Shown piece by piece: positions 33,895-46,352 of a stretch of DNA of 64,000 nucleotides. The notes beneath the pieces were generated by a model. That model ran no database searches, was not told the origin of the DNA, and saw only the letters and a program-made list of their open reading frames with translations. Within the stretch, counting starts at the first letter, position 1, and each line of letters begins with the position of its first letter. The stretch comes from Comamonadaceae bacterium OS-1 (GTDB lineage Bacteria; Pseudomonadota; Gammaproteobacteria; Burkholderiales; Burkholderiaceae_C): positions 2,170,001 to 2,234,000 of the forward strand of contig AP026969.1 of the NCBI GenBank assembly GCA_027923965.1. The letters are read 5' to 3'. A program made the position numbers and the translations under genes.

Positions 33895-33979
33895 CGCGCG
33901 ATGGTAGTCCTGGGGGCCACCGGCTTAAGCGCGGGGAAGCGGGTGCAAATGGGGCTATTTGTGCGCTTAGATCCCGTTC

Positions 33980-34519
33980 TTAATCGTCGTCCGCCGGGTC
34001 CAGCGCCGGGAACAGCACCTCGGTGTAGCCCAGTTGCGTCAAATCCCGCATGCGCGTGGGGTAAAGCCTGCCGATCAGGTGGTCGCACTCGTGCTGCACC
34101 ACGCGGGCGTGGAAGCCCTCCACCGTGCGGTCGATGGCATCGCCATACTGGTCAAAACCGGTGTAACGGATGCGCGACCAACGCGGCACCAGACCCCGCA
34201 GGCCGGGGACCGACAGGCAACCCTCCCAATCGTTTTCTTCCGCGTCGCCAATGGGCGTGATCACCGGGTTGATCAGCACCGTGGGCGGCACGACGGGCCG
34301 GTCTGGGTAGCGCGGATTTACCTCCGCCGTGCCAAACACCACCAGCTGCAAATCCACCGCTATCTGCGGCGCCGCCAGCCCCGCGCCATTGACGGAACGC
34401 ATGGTGTCCAGCATGTCGGAGATGAGCAAGTGGAGTTCGTCGGTGTCGAATACGGTCACCGGCTGTGCCGTGCGCAGCAGGCGGGGGTCGCCCATTTTGA
34501 GGATGGTGTGGAGGGTCAT
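33980..34519 (-). CDS. def: Peptide deformylase
   Basis: 179 residues. All three signature motifs are present: GAGLAAPQI (motif 1, about 46-54), EGCLSVPG (motif 2, metal Cys) and QHECDHLIG (motif 3, HExxH). It removes the formyl group from nascent proteins, using Fe2+ or another metal. The C-terminal tail ([15 protein letters not shown]) and the long [10 protein letters not shown] segment suggest a secondary def copy rather than the one usually next to fmt, which is not here. Confidence 0.93.
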   Translation of the reverse strand: MTLHTILKMGDPRLLRTAQPVTVFDTDELHLLISDMLDTMRSVNGAGLAAPQIAVDLQLVVFGTAEVNPRYPDRPVVPPTVLINPVITPIGDAEENDWEGCLSVPGLRGLVPRWSRIRYTGFDQYGDAIDRTVEGFHARVVQHECDHLIGRLYPTRMRDLTQLGYTEVLFPALDPADDD

Positions 34520-34540
34520 AAATATCGTTGAAGTACCCAG

Positions 34541-34831
34541 TCAGACTTGCACAGCATCCCGTTCCACAAACGGCCGAAGCTCAGGGCGCAAGGCTTTGTC
34601 GGTCACCAGATCCACCGGACAGCCCAACAGATCTTCCAGGTAAAACTGCACTCCGAAATAGCGGGCCGAGGTAGCAGGACCGTCAAAGGAGACGAGAACG
34701 TCCACGTCGCTGCGGGCCGTGGCGGTATCGCGGGCCATGGAGCCAAACAACGCCAATTGGACGACACCGAACAGGCGGCCCAAATGGGCTTTGTGCTGGG
34801 TCAAAAGTTCGAGAGTGGTTTGGCGGTCCAT
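34541..34831 (-). CDS. MNT-type nucleotidyltransferase (MntA-like), no HEPN partner
   Basis: 96 residues. FGSMARDTATARSDVDVLVSF is the minimal nucleotidyltransferase signature: GS near the start and the D-x-D pair in SDVDVLV. The size suits MntA antitoxins, which AMPylate a partner HEPN toxin. There is no HEPN gene on either side; ligA precedes it by 9 bp and def follows. It may act on a partner elsewhere or be a leftover antitoxin. Confidence 0.82.
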   Translation of the reverse strand: MDRQTTLELLTQHKAHLGRLFGVVQLALFGSMARDTATARSDVDVLVSFDGPATSARYFGVQFYLEDLLGCPVDLVTDKALRPELRPFVERDAVQV

Positions 34832-34840
34832 GTCGGCAGT

Positions 34841-37971
<3,131 letters not shown>

Positions 37972-37973
37972 GA

Positions 37974-40900
37974 TCACATTTCGGCCATGGATAGGGCCGA
38001 CTCCATATCGACTGCCACGATGCGTGAAACGCCCTGCTCCTGCATGGTCACACCAATCAGTTGCTGGGCCATTTCCATGGCGATCTTGTTGTGGCTGATG
38101 AAAAGAAACTGGGTTTCGCGGGCCATGCTGGCTACCAGTTTGGCATAGCGTTCGGTGTTGGCGTCGTCCAGCGGCGCGTCCACTTCGTCGAGCAGGCAAA
38201 ACGGTGCCGGGTTGAGCATGAAAATCGCGAACACCAGGGCGATGGCGGTCAGGGCTTTTTCGCCGCCCGACAGCAGGTGGATGGTCTGGTTCTTCTTGCC
38301 CGGCGGCTGGGCAATGACCTGCACGCCGGAGTCCAGGATTTCGTCCCCGGTGATGACCAGGCGAGCATTGCCGCCGCCAAACAGCTCGGGGAACATCTTG
38401 CCGAAGTGGCCGTTGACGGTGTTGAAGGTGCCCGACAGCAGCTCGCGGGTTTCGCCATCAATCTTCTTGATGGCATCTTCCAGCGTGGTCATGGCCTCCA
38501 CCAGGTCGGCGGTCTGGGCATCCAGGAATTGCTTGCGCTCGCGGGCCACGGCCAGCTCGTCCAGTGCGGCCAGGTTCACGGCCCCCAGGGCGGTGATTTC
38601 GCGGTTCAGGCGGTCGATTTCGCTCTGCATGCCGGGGATGCGCACATTGCCTTGCACGATGGACGTGGCAATCGCCTCCAGGTCGGCATTGGCTTCTGTC
38701 AACAACTGGGCAAACTGCTCGGAGCCCAGGCGCGCGGCCTGCTCCTTGAGCTGGAATTCGGTGATGCGCTGGCGCAGCGGCTCCAGGGCGCGCTCGTTTT
38801 GCATGCGGGCCTCGTCGCTGGCGCGCAGGCGGGCCGTTAAATCGTCGTACTGGCTGCGCTGGGCGGCCATTTCGGCTTCGCGCTCCAGCTTAGCCGCCAG
38901 GGCGGTTTGCAGGCCGCCCTGGGCGGCTGCGTCGTTCAGGCGGCCCAGTTCGTCTGCCGCGCGCTGCTGCTCGTCGGTCAGGGCCACGGTTTGCTGCTGG
39001 GCCATGTCCAGCGAACGGCTCAATTCCGCCCGGCGGGCACCCAGGCTGCGCTGGGCGAAAGTGGCTTCTTGGGCCTGCCGCTCCAGGCTGCGCTGCTGCT
39101 CGCGGCACTCGGCCAGCTTGCGCTGCACTTCGATGACGCGCTCGTCGAGCTGGGCGTGGCGCTCCTGGCTGTCGGCGAGCTGCATGTCCAGCTCTTCAAA
39201 CCGGCCTTCCGCGTTGACACGGCGCTCCTGCAGCTCGTCCAGCTGGGCTTCCACCTCGGCCAGGTCGCCTTCGAGTTGCTGGCTGCGCACGCGCGCCTGC
39301 TCGGCCAACTGGCCCAGACGCAGGGTTTCGACCTGCAGGGCGTGGGCCTGGGTTTGCGCCTCGGTGGCCTCGCGCCGGGCCGACACCAGGCGGCTGGACG
39401 ACTCGTTGTAGGCCGCTTCGGCCCGCACCAGGGCGTAGCGGGTTTCTTCGTTGATCAGGGTCTGGGCGCGCAGTTGCTTCTCTAAGTTCTCGATCTCTTG
39501 CGCCCGCGCCAGCAGCCCGGCCTGCTCGGAATCGGGCGCGTAAAACGCCACGCTGTGCGGGCCCACGGCGTGGCCGCTTTGCACGTAGATGACCTCGCCC
39601 GGCTGCAACTGGCTGCGCTGGTGCAGGGCATCTTCAAAACTGGGCGCGGTGTAGCAGCCGTGCAGCCAGTCGGCCAGCAAGGCGGCCAGCCCGGCATCGT
39701 TGAGGCGCAGCAAGTCCGCCAGCCGTGGCAAGGCGGCAGAATTTTGCGATGGGCCTGCGGGCGGCGGGCTGTAAAAGGCCAGCTTGGCGGGCGGTACGTC
39801 GCGGCCATCCAGCCCGGCAAAGGCCCGCACCATCTCCAGCCTGGACACGGCCAGCGCGCCCATGCGTTCGCGCAAAGCGCCTTCCAGTGCGTTTTCCCAG
39901 CCCTGCTCGATATGCAGCTGGGTCCAGATGCCTTGCAAGCCGTCCAGGCCGTGGCGGGTCAGCCAGGGCTTGAGCTTGCCGTCGGTCTTGACCTTTTCTT
40001 GCAGCGCCTTCAGGGCTTCCATGCGGGCCGAGATATCGGCCTGGCGGGCGGATTCGGTGTTGACGGCGGTTTGTTTGGCGCGGCGGTCTTCGTCGAGCTG
40101 GGGCAAAAATTCTTGCAGCTCGTGCAGGCGTGCAGCGGCCACGCTGGCAGCTTCAGAGGCCTCCTCCAGCTGGGCTTGCAGTTGGCCCAGGCGGGCTTCG
40201 TCCGGCGCGGCCAGGGCTTTTTTGTCGACCAGCAGGCGCTCGCGGCGCTGGTCGAGCTGGCGGCTTTGCTCTTCGATGCTGCGCTGGTCGGCGGCCAGCA
40301 CCTGGATCTGCTGCTGCACCTGCACCACGCCCGTGCGCTGCTCGTTGGCGGCGCGGCTGGCGGTTTGCAGGGCATCTTCCAGGTCGGGGATTTGCCCGGC
40401 CTGCTCTTCCACCTGGGCGGCCAGCAGCTCGGCTTTTTCTTCGGCCTCGATACCGGAGGCCTCTAAATTCTCCAGCTCGTACTGGGCATCTTCCTGGCGC
40501 GTGGCCCACTGCTGGATCTGCTCTTTCAGGGTGGCCATGCGCAGCTCGACGCGCTGGCGGCCTTCCACCACGAAGCGGATTTCGCCCTCCAGCCGCCCTA
40601 CTTCGGCGCTGGCCTCGTACAGTTTGCCCTGGGCGCGATTCACGGCATCGCCTGCGTCGTAGTGCGCCTGGCGGATGGTTTCCAGCTCGGCTTCCACGTG
40701 GCGCAGGTCGGCGATGCGCGACTCCAGGTCGTTCACCGCCTGGGCGGCCTCGGTTTTGACCTTGCTTTGGTCAGATTCGCTATCGACCTTCTTCAAGAAC
40801 CACAGCTGGTGCTGTTTCAGCGTGGCGCTGGCGTGCAGGCTGTTGTACTTTTGCGCCACCTCGGCCTGCTTTTCCAGGCGCTCCAGATTCGCGTTGAGCT

Positions 40901-41498
40901 CGCGCAGGATGTCTTCCACCCGGGTCAGGTTCTCGCGGGTGTCGCCCAGGCGGTTTTCGGTTTCGCGGCGGCGCTCCTTGTATTTGGAGACACCCGCGGC
41001 TTCTTCCAGGAACAGGCGCAGCTCTTCCGGGCGCGACTCGATGATGCGGCTGATGGTGCCCTGGCCGATGATGGCGTAGGCGCGTGGGCCCAGGCCGGTG
41101 CCCAGGAACACGTCTTGCACGTCGCGGCGGCGCACCGGCTGGTTGTTGATGTAGTAGCTGCTGGTGCCGTCGCGGGTGAGCACGCGCTTGACGGCAATTT
41201 CGGCAAACTGGCCCCACTGGCCGCCTGCGCGGTGGTCGTGGTTCTCGAACACCAGCTCCACGCTGGCGCGGCTGGCCGGTTTGCGGGTGGTGGTGCCGCT
41301 GAAGATCACGTCCTGCATGGACTCGCCACGCAGCTCGCTGGCCTTGCTCTCGCCCAGCACCCAGCGCACCGCATCCATGATGTTGGACTTGCCACAGCCG
41401 TTCGGCCCCACCACGCCGACCAACTGCCCGGGCAGGTGGAAGGTGGTGGGTTCGGCGAAGGACTTGAAGCCCGCGAGCTTGATGGATTGGAGGCGCAC
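37974..41498 (-). CDS. smc: Chromosome segregation SMC protein
   Basis: 1174 residues. Walker A GPNGCGKS at 31-38, two long coiled-coil arms (about 165-500 and 660-1000) around a hinge near 510-650, and a C-terminal head with LLSGGEKALTAIALVFA and the Walker B CLLDEVDAPLDDAN. It condenses and segregates the chromosome as a dimer with ScpA/ScpB, which are not in the window. The gene starts the smc-zipA-ligA block. Confidence 0.95.
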   Translation of the reverse strand: MRLQSIKLAGFKSFAEPTTFHLPGQLVGVVGPNGCGKSNIMDAVRWVLGESKASELRGESMQDVIFSGTTTRKPASRASVELVFENHDHRAGGQWGQFAEIAVKRVLTRDGTSSYYINNQPVRRRDVQDVFLGTGLGPRAYAIIGQGTISRIIESRPEELRLFLEEAAGVSKYKERRRETENRLGDTRENLTRVEDILRELNANLERLEKQAEVAQKYNSLHASATLKQHQLWFLKKVDSESDQSKVKTEAAQAVNDLESRIADLRHVEAELETIRQAHYDAGDAVNRAQGKLYEASAEVGRLEGEIRFVVEGRQRVELRMATLKEQIQQWATRQEDAQYELENLEASGIEAEEKAELLAAQVEEQAGQIPDLEDALQTASRAANEQRTGVVQVQQQIQVLAADQRSIEEQSRQLDQRRERLLVDKKALAAPDEARLGQLQAQLEEASEAASVAAARLHELQEFLPQLDEDRRAKQTAVNTESARQADISARMEALKALQEKVKTDGKLKPWLTRHGLDGLQGIWTQLHIEQGWENALEGALRERMGALAVSRLEMVRAFAGLDGRDVPPAKLAFYSPPPAGPSQNSAALPRLADLLRLNDAGLAALLADWLHGCYTAPSFEDALHQRSQLQPGEVIYVQSGHAVGPHSVAFYAPDSEQAGLLARAQEIENLEKQLRAQTLINEETRYALVRAEAAYNESSSRLVSARREATEAQTQAHALQVETLRLGQLAEQARVRSQQLEGDLAEVEAQLDELQERRVNAEGRFEELDMQLADSQERHAQLDERVIEVQRKLAECREQQRSLERQAQEATFAQRSLGARRAELSRSLDMAQQQTVALTDEQQRAADELGRLNDAAAQGGLQTALAAKLEREAEMAAQRSQYDDLTARLRASDEARMQNERALEPLRQRITEFQLKEQAARLGSEQFAQLLTEANADLEAIATSIVQGNVRIPGMQSEIDRLNREITALGAVNLAALDELAVARERKQFLDAQTADLVEAMTTLEDAIKKIDGETRELLSGTFNTVNGHFGKMFPELFGGGNARLVITGDEILDSGVQVIAQPPGKKNQTIHLLSGGEKALTAIALVFAIFMLNPAPFCLLDEVDAPLDDANTERYAKLVASMARETQFLFISHNKIAMEMAQQLIGVTMQEQGVSRIVAVDMESALSMAEM

Positions 41499-41607
41499 CG
41501 GAAGTGTGGAGGGCTTTTGCTAAGGGTTTACATGCGGCCCGCAGGCGGCACAGAGAAAAGTCAGTTTACCCGAGGCCTCCAAGGCACTGGCACAGGCCGG
41601 GGGCGAA

Positions 41608-41665
41608 CAGCTATATTTTACGTAGCTGCTCGTGCTCATTGGATAAGCACAGAGGCCCGATTTTA
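41608..41665 (+). repeat. Dispersed repeat, copy 13
   Basis: CAGCTATATTTTACGTAGCTGCTCGTGCT, split as first stem plus left arm, then GGATAAGCACAGAGGCCCGATTTT. It lies in the divergent gap between smc and the ATPase gene; the rest of this 282-bp gap shows two GGATAA direct repeats 20 bp apart but no gene. Confidence 0.8.
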
Positions 41666-41780
41666 TGCCCCATCCTGCCCCCCAACCCTAGCCCCCATTG
41701 AGCGCTTTTATGGCCTTATTATTCCGACAGGGATAAAATTACCCCGTAACGGATAATTCCACCCTAAAACCTGGGAGCCT

Positions 41781-42935
41781 ATGGCTGACACCTTTACCTA
41801 CCGCCGTACCGCCCTGGCCGCCAGCTACTGCGATGCATTGGAAGGCCGCGGCATTCTGGACGCGACCTCGGGCCTGTTTCTGGCCGCGCCCCGGCGCACC
41901 GGCAAGTCCACCTTTCTGCGCGAAGACATGGTGCCCGAAATGCGCGCGCGCGGCTGGCAGACCCTGTATGTGGACCTGTGGTCCGACCGCAGCCGCGACC
42001 CGGCCGAGCTGATCATCGCCGTGGTGCGCGACACCCTGGCCCAGCTGGACGGCCCGGTGCTCAAGGCCGCCAAAAGCGTGGGGCTGGACAAGCTCAACGT
42101 GCTGGGCGCGCTGAGCCTGGACCTGAGCAAGATCGGCCAGCCCGGCGGGGCCACCCTGTCCGACGCGCTGGAGCGGCTGCACACCAAGAGCGGCAAACCC
42201 CTGGTGCTGCTGGTCGATGAAGCCCAGCACGCCTTGTCCACCGAGGCCGGTACGCGGGCCATGTTTGCGCTGAAGGCCGCGCGCGACCGGCTCAACCAGG
42301 GCCGGGCCGTGCGCGGTCTGCACCTGGTGATGACCGGCTCCAACCGCGACAAGCTCACCCACCTGGTGCTGCGCCGCAGCGAGCCGTTTTACGGCGCGGG
42401 GGTGACGCGCTTCCCGCTGCTGGACCGCGGCTTTGTGGAGGCCTATGCCGAATGGCTGCGGCCCCAGTTTGCCGACGGCAAGGCCTTCAGCGCCGACACG
42501 CTGGAGCGGGCTTTCACCCTGGTGGGCCGCCGACCGGAAATGCTCAAGCGCGTGGTGGGCGAGGCGGTGGCCGACTGGGGCGGCGCGCAGGCGCTGGACG
42601 CACTGATCGAACGCAACGCCCAGGAGATACAGCACCGGGCCTGGCAGGAATTTGCCTCCACCTACAACGCCCTGCCCGACGCGCAAAAAGCCGTGCTGGA
42701 CGCGATTGCCCGCCTGTCGCCCGACTACACCCCGTTTGCCGAAGCCGCCCTGGCCGCCTACCAGGCGGTGGTGGGCAAGCCGCTGAACAACTCGGCCATC
42801 CAGGGCGCGCTGGATGCCCTGCGCGACAAGGAGCTGATCTGGCGCGCCGGACGCGGCGACTACGCCTTCGAAGACGACGGCCTGCGCGCCTGGTACCTGG
42901 AGCAGCACCCACAGCCGCAGTTGCTGGGAACCTGA
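41781..42935 (+). CDS. Stand-alone P-loop ATPase with winged-helix-like C-terminus
   Basis: 384 residues. P-loop APRRTGKSTF (about 36-45), Walker B LVLLVDEAQHAL, sensor-1-like MTGSNRDKL. The C-terminal third (DAQKAVLDAIARLSPDYTPFAE to DKELIWRAGRGDYAF) looks like a winged helix. The overall plan is that of Orc/Cdc6-like or MNS-type STAND ATPases often labelled AAA. No partner gene is adjacent, the substrate is unknown, and a role in DNA handling or defence is only a possibility. Confidence 0.75.
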   Translation: MADTFTYRRTALAASYCDALEGRGILDATSGLFLAAPRRTGKSTFLREDMVPEMRARGWQTLYVDLWSDRSRDPAELIIAVVRDTLAQLDGPVLKAAKSVGLDKLNVLGALSLDLSKIGQPGGATLSDALERLHTKSGKPLVLLVDEAQHALSTEAGTRAMFALKAARDRLNQGRAVRGLHLVMTGSNRDKLTHLVLRRSEPFYGAGVTRFPLLDRGFVEAYAEWLRPQFADGKAFSADTLERAFTLVGRRPEMLKRVVGEAVADWGGAQALDALIERNAQEIQHRAWQEFASTYNALPDAQKAVLDAIARLSPDYTPFAEAALAAYQAVVGKPLNNSAIQGALDALRDKELIWRAGRGDYAFEDDGLRAWYLEQHPQPQLLGT

Positions 42936-42936
42936 G

Positions 42937-42993
42937 ATTGCTATTGATTCAATAGCTGCTCGTGCTGATGGGATAAGCACGGGCAGCCGATTC
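42937..42993 (+). repeat. Dispersed repeat, copy 14 (most regular copy)
   Basis: First stem GCTATT / AATAGC; second stem CTGCTCGTGCT pairing with AGCACGGGCAG, 11 bp with one G-T pair. It lies between convergent genes and can form the same structure in either transcript. Confidence 0.9.
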
Positions 42994-43008
42994 TCCTTAA
43001 ATCCGGAG

Positions 43009-43734
43009 TTAACGTGCCACGCCCAGCAGCTTGTCCAGCAACTCCGGCTGCTCCAGCAGGCCGCGTGCCGTACCGGTATGGACCACGGTGCCACGGTCCA
43101 GCACGGCGGCGGTATCCGAGATGGCCAGAATCGCCTGCGGGTGCTGCTCCACCAAAATGGCCGACAGGCCTTCTTCGCGGGTAATGCGGCGGATGGCGCG
43201 CAGCAGCTCCTGCACGATGATGGGGGCCAGGCCTTCGCAGGGCTCGTCCAGCAGCAGCAGCGTGGGGTTGAGCACCAGGGCCCGGCCCATGGCCAGCATC
43301 TGCTGCTCGCCACCCGAGAGCTGGGTGCCCAGGTTGGTCTTGCGCTCGGCCAGCCGGGGAAACAGGCTGTAGACCCGCTCCGGTGTCCAGGGGCTGGCGC
43401 TGCGCCCGGCACGGGCGGGCCGGGCCACGGCGGTCAGGTTCTCGTGCACCGTCAGCGATTTGAAGATATTGCGCTCTTGCGGCACCCAGCCAATACCGGC
43501 GGCGGCGCGCTCGTGCGAGGGCAGGCGGTGCAGGTCCGCGCCGCCCAGGCGGATGCTGCCCGCGTGCTGGCGCGTGGCCCCGGCCAGGGTGTTGATGAGC
43601 GTGGTTTTGCCGGTGCCGTTGCGGCCCAGCAAGGCCAGGGTCTGGCCCGCCTGCAGGGCCAGCGACACGCCGTGCAGCACTACCGCCTCGCCGTACCCGG
43701 CGCTCAGGCCTTCGATGTTCAAGAGTTCAGCCAT
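43009..43734 (-). CDS. livF: Branched-chain-type ABC importer ATPase LivF
   Basis: 241 residues. Walker A GRNGTGKTT, Q-loop YVPQERNIFKSLTV-like (WVPQERNIFKSLTVHENL), signature LSGGEQQMLAMGRAL, Walker B LLLLDEPCEGLAP. It is the second ATPase of a LivKHMGF importer and the last gene of the operon. The ATG at 43734 overlaps the livG end by 8 nt; a GTG at 43746 is an alternative. The substrate could be amino acids, urea or short amides. Confidence 0.9.
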   Translation of the reverse strand: MAELLNIEGLSAGYGEAVVLHGVSLALQAGQTLALLGRNGTGKTTLINTLAGATRQHAGSIRLGGADLHRLPSHERAAAGIGWVPQERNIFKSLTVHENLTAVARPARAGRSASPWTPERVYSLFPRLAERKTNLGTQLSGGEQQMLAMGRALVLNPTLLLLDEPCEGLAPIIVQELLRAIRRITREEGLSAILVEQHPQAILAISDTAAVLDRGTVVHTGTARGLLEQPELLDKLLGVAR

Positions 43735-44491
43735 GGACTTCCTCACTGTGGCCCAGGTACACCGCCTTGACTTGCGGGTCGTTGGCGATGGTCTGTGGGT
43801 CGCCCTCGGTCAGCACCGTGCCGTTGACCAGCACCGTCATGCGATTCGCGAAGCTGAACACCAGGTCCATGTCGTGCTCGATCAGCAGAATCGACACCTC
43901 CGGCGGCAGCGCGGCCACGGTGTGCAGCAGCTCTTCGCGCTCGCCTGCGGGCACACCGGCCACCGGCTCGTCCAGCAGCAGCACCCGGGGTTCGCAGGCC
44001 AGGGCGATGGCGATCTCCAGCAGGCGGCGCTTGCCGTAGGCCAGCACCCGGGTTTCCTGGGCCATCACCGCGGTCAGGTGGAACTGCTCCAGCAACTCCT
44101 CGCAGCGCTGGGTCACATCGCGGCGCGCCCCCAGCGCCTGCCACCAGGAGCCGCCCAGGCCCCGGTGCTGCGACACCACCATGGCCAGGGTCTCCAGCGG
44201 GGTCAGCGAGTCAAACAACTGGTTGATCTGGAAGGTGCGCACCAGCCCACGGTGCACGCGCTGGTGCGGCGGCAGCTGGGTGATGTCCTGGCCCTCGAGC
44301 ACGATGCGGCCCGCGGTGGGCTGCAGCACGCCGGTCAGCAGATTGATCAGCGTGGTCTTGCCCGCGCCGTTGGGGCCGATCAGCGCATGGCGCGCGCCCT
44401 GGTGCAGGTCCAGCGTGACGTTGTTGGTGGCGGTGATGCCGCCAAACTGCATCACCAGACCCTGGGCCGAAAGTACCGTCTTGGCGCTCAT
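43727..44491 (-). CDS. livG: Branched-chain-type ABC importer ATPase LivG
   Basis: 254 residues. Walker A GPNGAGKTT, RTFQINQLFDSLTPLE in the Q-loop region, Walker B LLLDEPVAGVPAGE. The signature is degenerate, VLAYGKRRLLEIA instead of LSYGxQR, as is common in this subfamily. Its ATG overlaps the livM stop by 4 nt. It works with LivF to power the importer. Confidence 0.9.
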   Translation of the reverse strand: MSAKTVLSAQGLVMQFGGITATNNVTLDLHQGARHALIGPNGAGKTTLINLLTGVLQPTAGRIVLEGQDITQLPPHQRVHRGLVRTFQINQLFDSLTPLETLAMVVSQHRGLGGSWWQALGARRDVTQRCEELLEQFHLTAVMAQETRVLAYGKRRLLEIAIALACEPRVLLLDEPVAGVPAGEREELLHTVAALPPEVSILLIEHDMDLVFSFANRMTVLVNGTVLTEGDPQTIANDPQVKAVYLGHSEEVHG

Positions 44492-45465
44492 GGTGCGCTC
44501 CGGTGCTTGCGTGGCAGGCGCCAGGTCCAGGGGCGCAGCAGGCGCTCGCGGCCCACCAGCACCAGCACCACCAGAAACAGGCCGATCCAGAAGGTCCAGT
44601 ACTGCGGCGTGATGCTGGACAAGGCATCCTGCATCAGCTTGAACACAATCGCGCCCAGCACGCCGCCGTACAGCCAGCCCACGCCGCCCACCACCAGGAT
44701 CAGCATCACGTCGGCGGAGCGGTGGAACTCAAACAGGTCCAGCGAGGCAAAACCCGAGGTCTGCGCCAGCAAGGCCCCCGCCGCGCCCGCCATGCCCGCG
44801 GCCAGCGTGTACACCACCACCAGGCGGCGGTGCACCGGGATGCCGATGGCCATGGCCCGCAGCCGGTTGTCGCGGATCGCCTTGAGCGTGGCCCCAAAGG
44901 GCGAATGCACCAGCCGCCGCGCCAGCACGAACAACACCAGCAGCACGGCCAGCGAATAGCAAGCCGCCGTCTGCCCGGCCAGATCGAACTCAAACCGGCC
45001 CAGCACCGGCCCCAGCACCACGCCTTGCAGGCCGTCGGCACCGCCGGTCAGCCAATCCAGCTTGTTGGCCAGCTCCATCAGGATCAGGCCCACGCCCAGG
45101 GTGACCATCAGCCGCGTCAGGTCGGTGCCGCGCAAGATCGTGGCACTGCAGGCCGCGCCTAGCAGCGTGGCCGTGGCGATGCCCACCGCCAGGCCCACCA
45201 GCGGGTCGGGCATGACCAGCTTGGCAAACAGGGCGGCCGAATAGGCCCCCATGCCAAAAAACGCCGCGTGCCCCAGCGAGACGATGCCGGTGTAGCCCAG
45301 AATCAAATCCAGCGACAAGGCAAACAGCGCCACGATGGCGATCTCGTTGACGATCAGCGCGTGGCGCGGCAGCACCCAGGGCGCGGCCAAGGCCAGCAGC
45401 CACAGGGCAAATTCCCAGGGCTTCCAGCGGCCCGCCTTGAGCAAGAGGTTTTGCGTTTCCATCAT
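44488..45465 (-). CDS. livM: Branched-chain-type ABC importer permease LivM
   Basis: 325 residues. Eight to ten hydrophobic helices; LILGYTGIVSLGHAAFFGMGAYSAALF is the conserved LivM motif near residues 54-80, and IRDNRLRAMAIGIPVHRR is the cytoplasmic coupling loop. The start ATG overlaps the livH stop (ATGA), one codon before another ATG. It partners LivH. Confidence 0.9.
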   Translation of the reverse strand: MMETQNLLLKAGRWKPWEFALWLLALAAPWVLPRHALIVNEIAIVALFALSLDLILGYTGIVSLGHAAFFGMGAYSAALFAKLVMPDPLVGLAVGIATATLLGAACSATILRGTDLTRLMVTLGVGLILMELANKLDWLTGGADGLQGVVLGPVLGRFEFDLAGQTAACYSLAVLLVLFVLARRLVHSPFGATLKAIRDNRLRAMAIGIPVHRRLVVVYTLAAGMAGAAGALLAQTSGFASLDLFEFHRSADVMLILVVGGVGWLYGGVLGAIVFKLMQDALSSITPQYWTFWIGLFLVVLVLVGRERLLRPWTWRLPRKHRSAP

Positions 45466-46334
45466 TTGCCCCCTTGGCGCACAAACAGACCCTGGGGTCG
45501 CCAGATCAGAATGGCGATCATCAGGCTGTAGACGATGAAGGCCCCCAGCTTGGGGATGTAGTACTTGCCCGCCACGTCGGCAATGCCCAGCAGCAGGGCG
45601 GCCAGCAGCGGCCCGGTGATGCTGGAGGTGCCGCCCACGGCCACCACGATCAAAAAGTACACCATGAACTTGAGCGGAAAGCTCGGGTCCAGGCCCAGCA
45701 CCTCGGCTCCCAGCGCACCGCCCAGCCCGGCCAGGCCGGAACCCACGGCAAAGGTGCCCAGAAACACCACGTTCACATTGATTCCTAGGCCTGCGGCCAC
45801 CCGCTGGTCGTCCACCGAGGCGCGCAAACGGGTGCCAAACCGGGTGCGGGCCAGCACGTACTGCAAGGCCACGGTCAGCGCCGCGCACACCGCGATGATG
45901 AACAAACGGTAGTGCCCCATCCCAAGCATGAAAGCGCCCTCGCCCAGCTCGGTGCGGCCCTTGAGCCACGCAGGCAACTGGATGATTTGCGGGCTGGAGC
46001 CAATGAAGTAATCGGCACTGGCCACGGCCATGAAGGTCAGGCCGATGGAAAACAGCACCTGGTCCAGGTGCGGCTTGCGGTACAGCGGCCGGTACAGCGT
46101 GCGCTCCAGCACCGCGCCCAGCAGGGCCGAGATCGCAAACGCCAGCGGCAGGCACAGCAGAAACGGCACGTTTGCGCGCTGCATCAGCAGCACCGTGGCA
46201 TAGCCGCCCACCATGGCGAATGCGCCGTGGGCCAGGTTGATGAAGTTCATCAGCCCCATGGTCACGGCCAGGCCCACGGCCAGGATGAAGAGCAGCATGC
46301 CGTAGGCAATGCCGTCAAAAAGAATGGTCAACAT
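45462..46334 (-). CDS. livH: Branched-chain-type ABC importer permease LivH
   Basis: 290 residues. The LivH N-terminus is typical: LFDGIAYGMLLFILAVGLAVTMGLMNFINLAHGAFAMVGGY. ARTRFGTRLRASVDDQRVAAGLGINV is the coupling loop and GGTSSITGPLLAALLLG the late conserved stretch. It follows livK by 18 bp. Confidence 0.9.
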   Translation of the reverse strand: MLTILFDGIAYGMLLFILAVGLAVTMGLMNFINLAHGAFAMVGGYATVLLMQRANVPFLLCLPLAFAISALLGAVLERTLYRPLYRKPHLDQVLFSIGLTFMAVASADYFIGSSPQIIQLPAWLKGRTELGEGAFMLGMGHYRLFIIAVCAALTVALQYVLARTRFGTRLRASVDDQRVAAGLGINVNVVFLGTFAVGSGLAGLGGALGAEVLGLDPSFPLKFMVYFLIVVAVGGTSSITGPLLAALLLGIADVAGKYYIPKLGAFIVYSLMIAILIWRPQGLFVRQGGK

Positions 46335-46352
46335 GCGCGGCTGCCTGCGGGC

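Noticed and set aside
42937-42993. Each repeat copy as an ordinary intrinsic terminator only
   Set aside because: Some copies lie inside reading frames or at gene starts, and many lack a T-run, so termination cannot be the whole explanation.
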